Shown piece after piece: positions 60,590 through 64,000 of a stretch of DNA of 64,000 nt. This DNA comes from Polytrichum commune (Eukaryota; Streptophyta; Polytrichopsida; Polytrichales; Polytrichaceae). A model generated the notes under the pieces. The model saw nothing but the letters and a program-made list of their open reading frames with translations, did no database searches and was not told the origin of the DNA. The first letter of the stretch is position 1. Every line of letters starts with the position of its first letter. The position numbers and the translations under genes are program-made. The stretch spans positions 35,107,554-35,171,553 of the forward strand of contig OX485803.1 in NCBI GenBank assembly GCA_950295325.1, written 5' to 3'.

Positions 60590-61320
60590 GGAGGCATCCT
60601 CCCTCTCTCTCTCTCTCTCTCTCAAGGCGGAAACTAGCTAGCTATAGGTGCTCACTCATGTAATTGTAACCAAGTCCATTCATTAATTACCATGTTGCAA
60701 ACTGAAGCGTATGGAAGCCGAAACATGATGGAGGAGGAAATTAAAGAAAGGATCAAGGCTAATGTGTTGACCCATTCAGCCGGAGACTCTTCGGATACAA
60801 ATACTACTACTACTACTAAGGCAATAACATATAATTGACCTGCAACTAATTAAGCGGAGGAGATTATCATCTTATCTCACTCGTCTCAAGGCGGTCGCTG
60901 CTCATGTCATCGTAACCAATTCCAGCGATTGCCATGCTGAAAATCAGAGGATATGAAAGCTGAAACATCATGGAGGAAGATGATTCAACGCTACCCTATT
61001 GACCCGTTCAATGGGAGACTCTTCGGATAGGATACAACAATACTACTACCACTACCAGTGATCAGGGAGATTTTTGGGCACGAGCGGTTCAGATCCTAGT
61101 GTTTGAAAGTCCAACCGGTTACATGTTGACATCCTCCGGTTTTCCTTTATTAAATTGGGTTATATTCTATAAACTCCTTTAAAATGGTCAGTAATTTTCC
61201 TGCAGTCTTGAATTTCAACCGGTTATTTCTCAAATTCAACCGGTTCATTTGTAACTAACTGCCGGTTCTCCCCGATCATTGAGCGCTACTACTGTCAATG
61301 TAATAGCATACAAATAACCT
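60590..61320. repeat. Diverged tandem duplication interrupted by a hAT-like element
   Basis: About 60622-60850 and 60886-61055 plus 61282-61350 are direct copies ('ctcaaggcgg', 'gagactcttcggata', 'actactactac'). The second copy is split by the element at 61056-61281. A CT microsatellite precedes them at about 60600-60622. Confidence 0.6.
61056..61281. mobile_element. Short hAT-like non-autonomous element
   Basis: 226 bp, ends CAGTGATCAGGGAGA / TCTCCCCGATCATTG, flanked by an imperfect 8-bp duplication (accactac / agcgctac). It shares most of its length with the right part of 57291-57897. Confidence 0.65.
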
Positions 61321-61505
61321 CCGAAGAACTACTAAGTATGAGGTGACTTGTCATGGAGAATATCTTATTTTACTCTGTCAGAAAGAAAGGAAAGGGAGGT
61401 AAGTACAGCACCAGCTAGAGATGCTATTGAAACCGGGCGTCCCCAGCAGCTTTTTGATTAAGCAGTACCTCGGTCGATGGGAAAGCTGTGAGGCCACCTT
61501 ACGAA

Positions 61506-62290
61506 ACCCTATTACTTACTTACATCTTACAAGCTTAACCCCTAACTTAACTTACTCGTTGTCCGCTTGTGAAGCAAGAGGATCGTAATCTCTTGTATGT
61601 AATTAATCTAGTAAGATATAATACGCTACATGATTCACATGTATTGAGTATCTTCTCTTTTCTTTTAAAGAAACATTGGAGGTGCATTACCACCTGGCGA
61701 TTTCTTTTTTCTTTTTTCTTTTTTCTTTTGTTTTTTGTTTTTTGGTCAAGTAGAGAGAAGATTTCACCGCCAGGAATCGAAACCGCCAGCCCATTCCATT
61801 CGGTTTTGGGTACCTCTCCACTATCATCTGGTAGTTTAGGGTCATCTCGGACCGACATGTATTGAGTATCATTGTTAGGGCTCGAGCTTCATGGTCTCTA
61901 GGTAGACTCATCCATTCAAATCCCTATTACTTACTTACATCTTACAAGCTTAACTCCTAGCTTAACTTAGTTGTTGTCCACTTGTGAAACAAGAGGATCG
62001 TAAACTCTTGTATGTGATTATATAGTAAGATATATATGCTACATCACATGTGTTGAGTATCTTCTCTTTTTCTTTGAAACACTGGAGGTGCGTGACCACA
62101 TGGCTAGTTTTTCTGTCAAATAAAGAGAAGACTTCACAACTGGAAATCGAACCGCCAGCCCACTCCATTCGGTTTTGGGTACCTCTCCACTATCATCTGG
62201 TAGTCTAGGATCATTTCAGACCAACATGTATTGAGTATCATTGTTAGGGCTTGAGCTTCACGGTCTCTAGGTAGACTCATCCATTTGGAA
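61506..62290 (-). repeat. Tandem duplication of a SINE-bearing segment
   Basis: Unit 1 is about 61506-61920 and unit 2 about 61921-62290. Both start 'ccctattacttacttacatc' and end 'ggtctctaggtagactcatc'. Each contains, on the minus strand, a B-box-like GGTT(T)CGATT(T)CC followed by 'gtgaa.tcttctct' and a T-rich (A-rich on minus) tail, as in the SINE at 43935. Confidence 0.6.
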
Positions 62291-64000
62291 GGTGGGAAAC
62301 TCATTTTTTTGATAATATATTTCAGAGCCCAAAACTTTTATTTCATTTGAAGGTGATTTGGATTTTAAAAAATGGCTTCGAAATCTATGAATCGATCTAC
62401 TGGGGTCCAATTGAAAGTAGTCAAGTTCGAGTCTTCAAGGAGTTTGTTTTGCTAGAGCCCGTGCATTCATTGATAAGTTTACCTAGTAGACACCATAAAG
62501 CTCCACAGTCCACCCGAGTGTTTAAGGAATTGGAACAATCAACACATATGACATATAACTTAATCAAAGATAACAAGTCCAAGACTATGGACTTCACATA
62601 GCATTTATTGTTTGAACTCTCTTAGCACTTAATTAGTAACTGTCTTATTGAGAAAGGAAGTAATTCATGCAGGTAAATGTGGTCTGGTTTCCACAGTCAA
62701 TAATTATATTAATGCTACAAAAAATGGATGAAGTAACTTACACGCATCCTCCTTTTTGTTTTCTCCTTAAACTTATAGCCAACCTCCCAGCCAGTTACTG
62801 TTCTTTTAGGCATGATTACTAAAAAATGATTGTATGCTTATTTTTAGAACTCAGAATTCTTAAAATTGTCAAACAATGTATATGTTGATTGAAAAACAAA
62901 AGAACTAGAAAGAAATAATCAATCCTATTCATCAAATGAATGACAAGTGCCAATCCAACTAGCAACAATGTTCATTGTATGCACAATCAACTTCGTCTTT
63001 TGCAACATTATTTGACATGCTATGATCTTCTAGAGGGTGGGCATGCTAACATCCAAGTTGATGTCATCTCCATTGTAAAAATGTAGGAGACTTTTTTGAA
63101 GCTTGGATTTAACGCTGAAAAACATGGAAAGCTCAACCAAATGATGGCTATATTTTAGTGACAATAAATACCATTATGAATGTTTAATCAACTTCTAGCT
63201 TATAGTCAATATTACAAATTTCTCACTCCTAATACTAAGTTTCTCATATATGCATGCATATATGTATATAATTATATATAATTATCTAAAAAATTGTTTG
63301 GGCAAAAGCAATACAAGTGCAAGCATGGTAAAGTTGACAACTCTTGAGCTTTGCATAGGTTTAAGGGAAGTGATTTGAAACTGTGTACTAACTTTGAATT
63401 TTGTGAAAATAAATATTTTAAATATTTTAAAATCATATTGACCTACAAAGCCAAGCAATTTATGTTGATTAAAACAATCTTAAATGATTTACTATTTTAG
63501 AAGATCATGCAAGTGGCGTGCAAGTGGTGATGTTGAACATGTAATTGTCAATTTTTTGTTTTAAAATGAATCGATTAATTTATATTAATTATTTTATACA
63601 AAAATATTTGATGATGGTTTCAAATTCATAATGAATTTAAGGACTACAAAAACAAAAAGCAAGTCCAAAATAGTCAAAGTCATGTTGGCATACACTCTCT
63701 ATTTTTTTGTTTAAATAATATCCTTAGTAGGAGTTGAAACTGACAAAGCCCCTACCATCTTAGGGCCAAGAATGTAGCCTTCAGAAAATACAAGGTCCAC
63801 AAAGATTCCAAGTATTTTTAGGAGGTTGGTTAGTATTGAAATTCAAAAAAATTGCATACCACTATTGTTAGTTTGTGCTGCCCCAAATGAACAAGACACA
63901 TCACTCACACTTGGTGTATTAGGAGAATTTAAATAAGAAGAGTGACTAGCATACAAAAAACGGTACAACATCACTGATAATGTCATCTATCCCCTCATAT
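62291..64000. other. AT-rich DNA, no gene seen
   Basis: Only short open frames; no recognised element. An alternating AT stretch lies near 63245-63290. Confidence 0.4.

Noticed and set aside
1-64000. CRISPR array, bacterial operon or organellar DNA
   Set aside because: No regularly spaced identical repeats; intron-bearing plant nuclear genes throughout.

Overview
This is nuclear DNA of a land plant. The genes have short exons separated by introns of about 0.1 to 1.8 kb. Three conserved plant nuclear genes can be rebuilt exon by exon, all on the minus strand: a plastid-type phosphoglycerate-mutase-like phosphatase, a CCA-adding tRNA nucleotidyltransferase, and an EMS1/EXS-type leucine-rich-repeat receptor kinase. 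The species cannot be fixed from the sequence. The repeat-loaded introns and the LINE type would suit a seed-free plant such as a lycophyte or fern, but that is a guess.

Layout. 0.1-0.5 kb: possible LINE fragment. 1.3-8.7 kb: phosphatase gene, 7 exons, introns full of inverted-repeat elements. 9.8-19.5 kb: a nearly full-length, decayed LINE on the plus strand. 20-22.3 kb: intergenic DNA with a miniature transposon. 22.3-28.9 kb: CCA gene, 15 exons, with a tandem duplication directly upstream of its start codon. 31.3-35.0 kb: a second, 5'-truncated LINE related to the first. 35-48 kb: gene-poor DNA with a Tc1/IS630-type transposase relic, nested SINE/hAT-like/pogo-like elements and another LINE tail. 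48.5-53.4 kb: EMS1-like receptor kinase (two exons) with an 89-bp minisatellite at its 3' side. 53.4-64 kb: leader-like GC-rich DNA, then gene-poor DNA with a hAT-like miniature element bounded by a perfect 8-bp target duplication, a 335-bp tandem array and a SINE-bearing tandem duplication.

Most notable: the large LINE family codes, in order, for an ORF1 protein, an APE-type endonuclease, reverse transcriptase, a region resembling the PCIF1-type adenosine methyltransferase fold, RNase H, a CCHC zinc motif and a C-terminal PD-(D/E)xK (RLE-type) endonuclease. Two endonucleases in one LINE is the mark of the Dualen/RandI group known from green algae. The methyltransferase-like insert between reverse transcriptase and RNase H is not something I know to be described. 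Both copies share the architecture and a G-depleted coding strand, and both end in stem-loops at the same place with different stem sequences. The host genes have no visible functional link to one another: RNA maturation, plastid phosphatase and receptor signalling.
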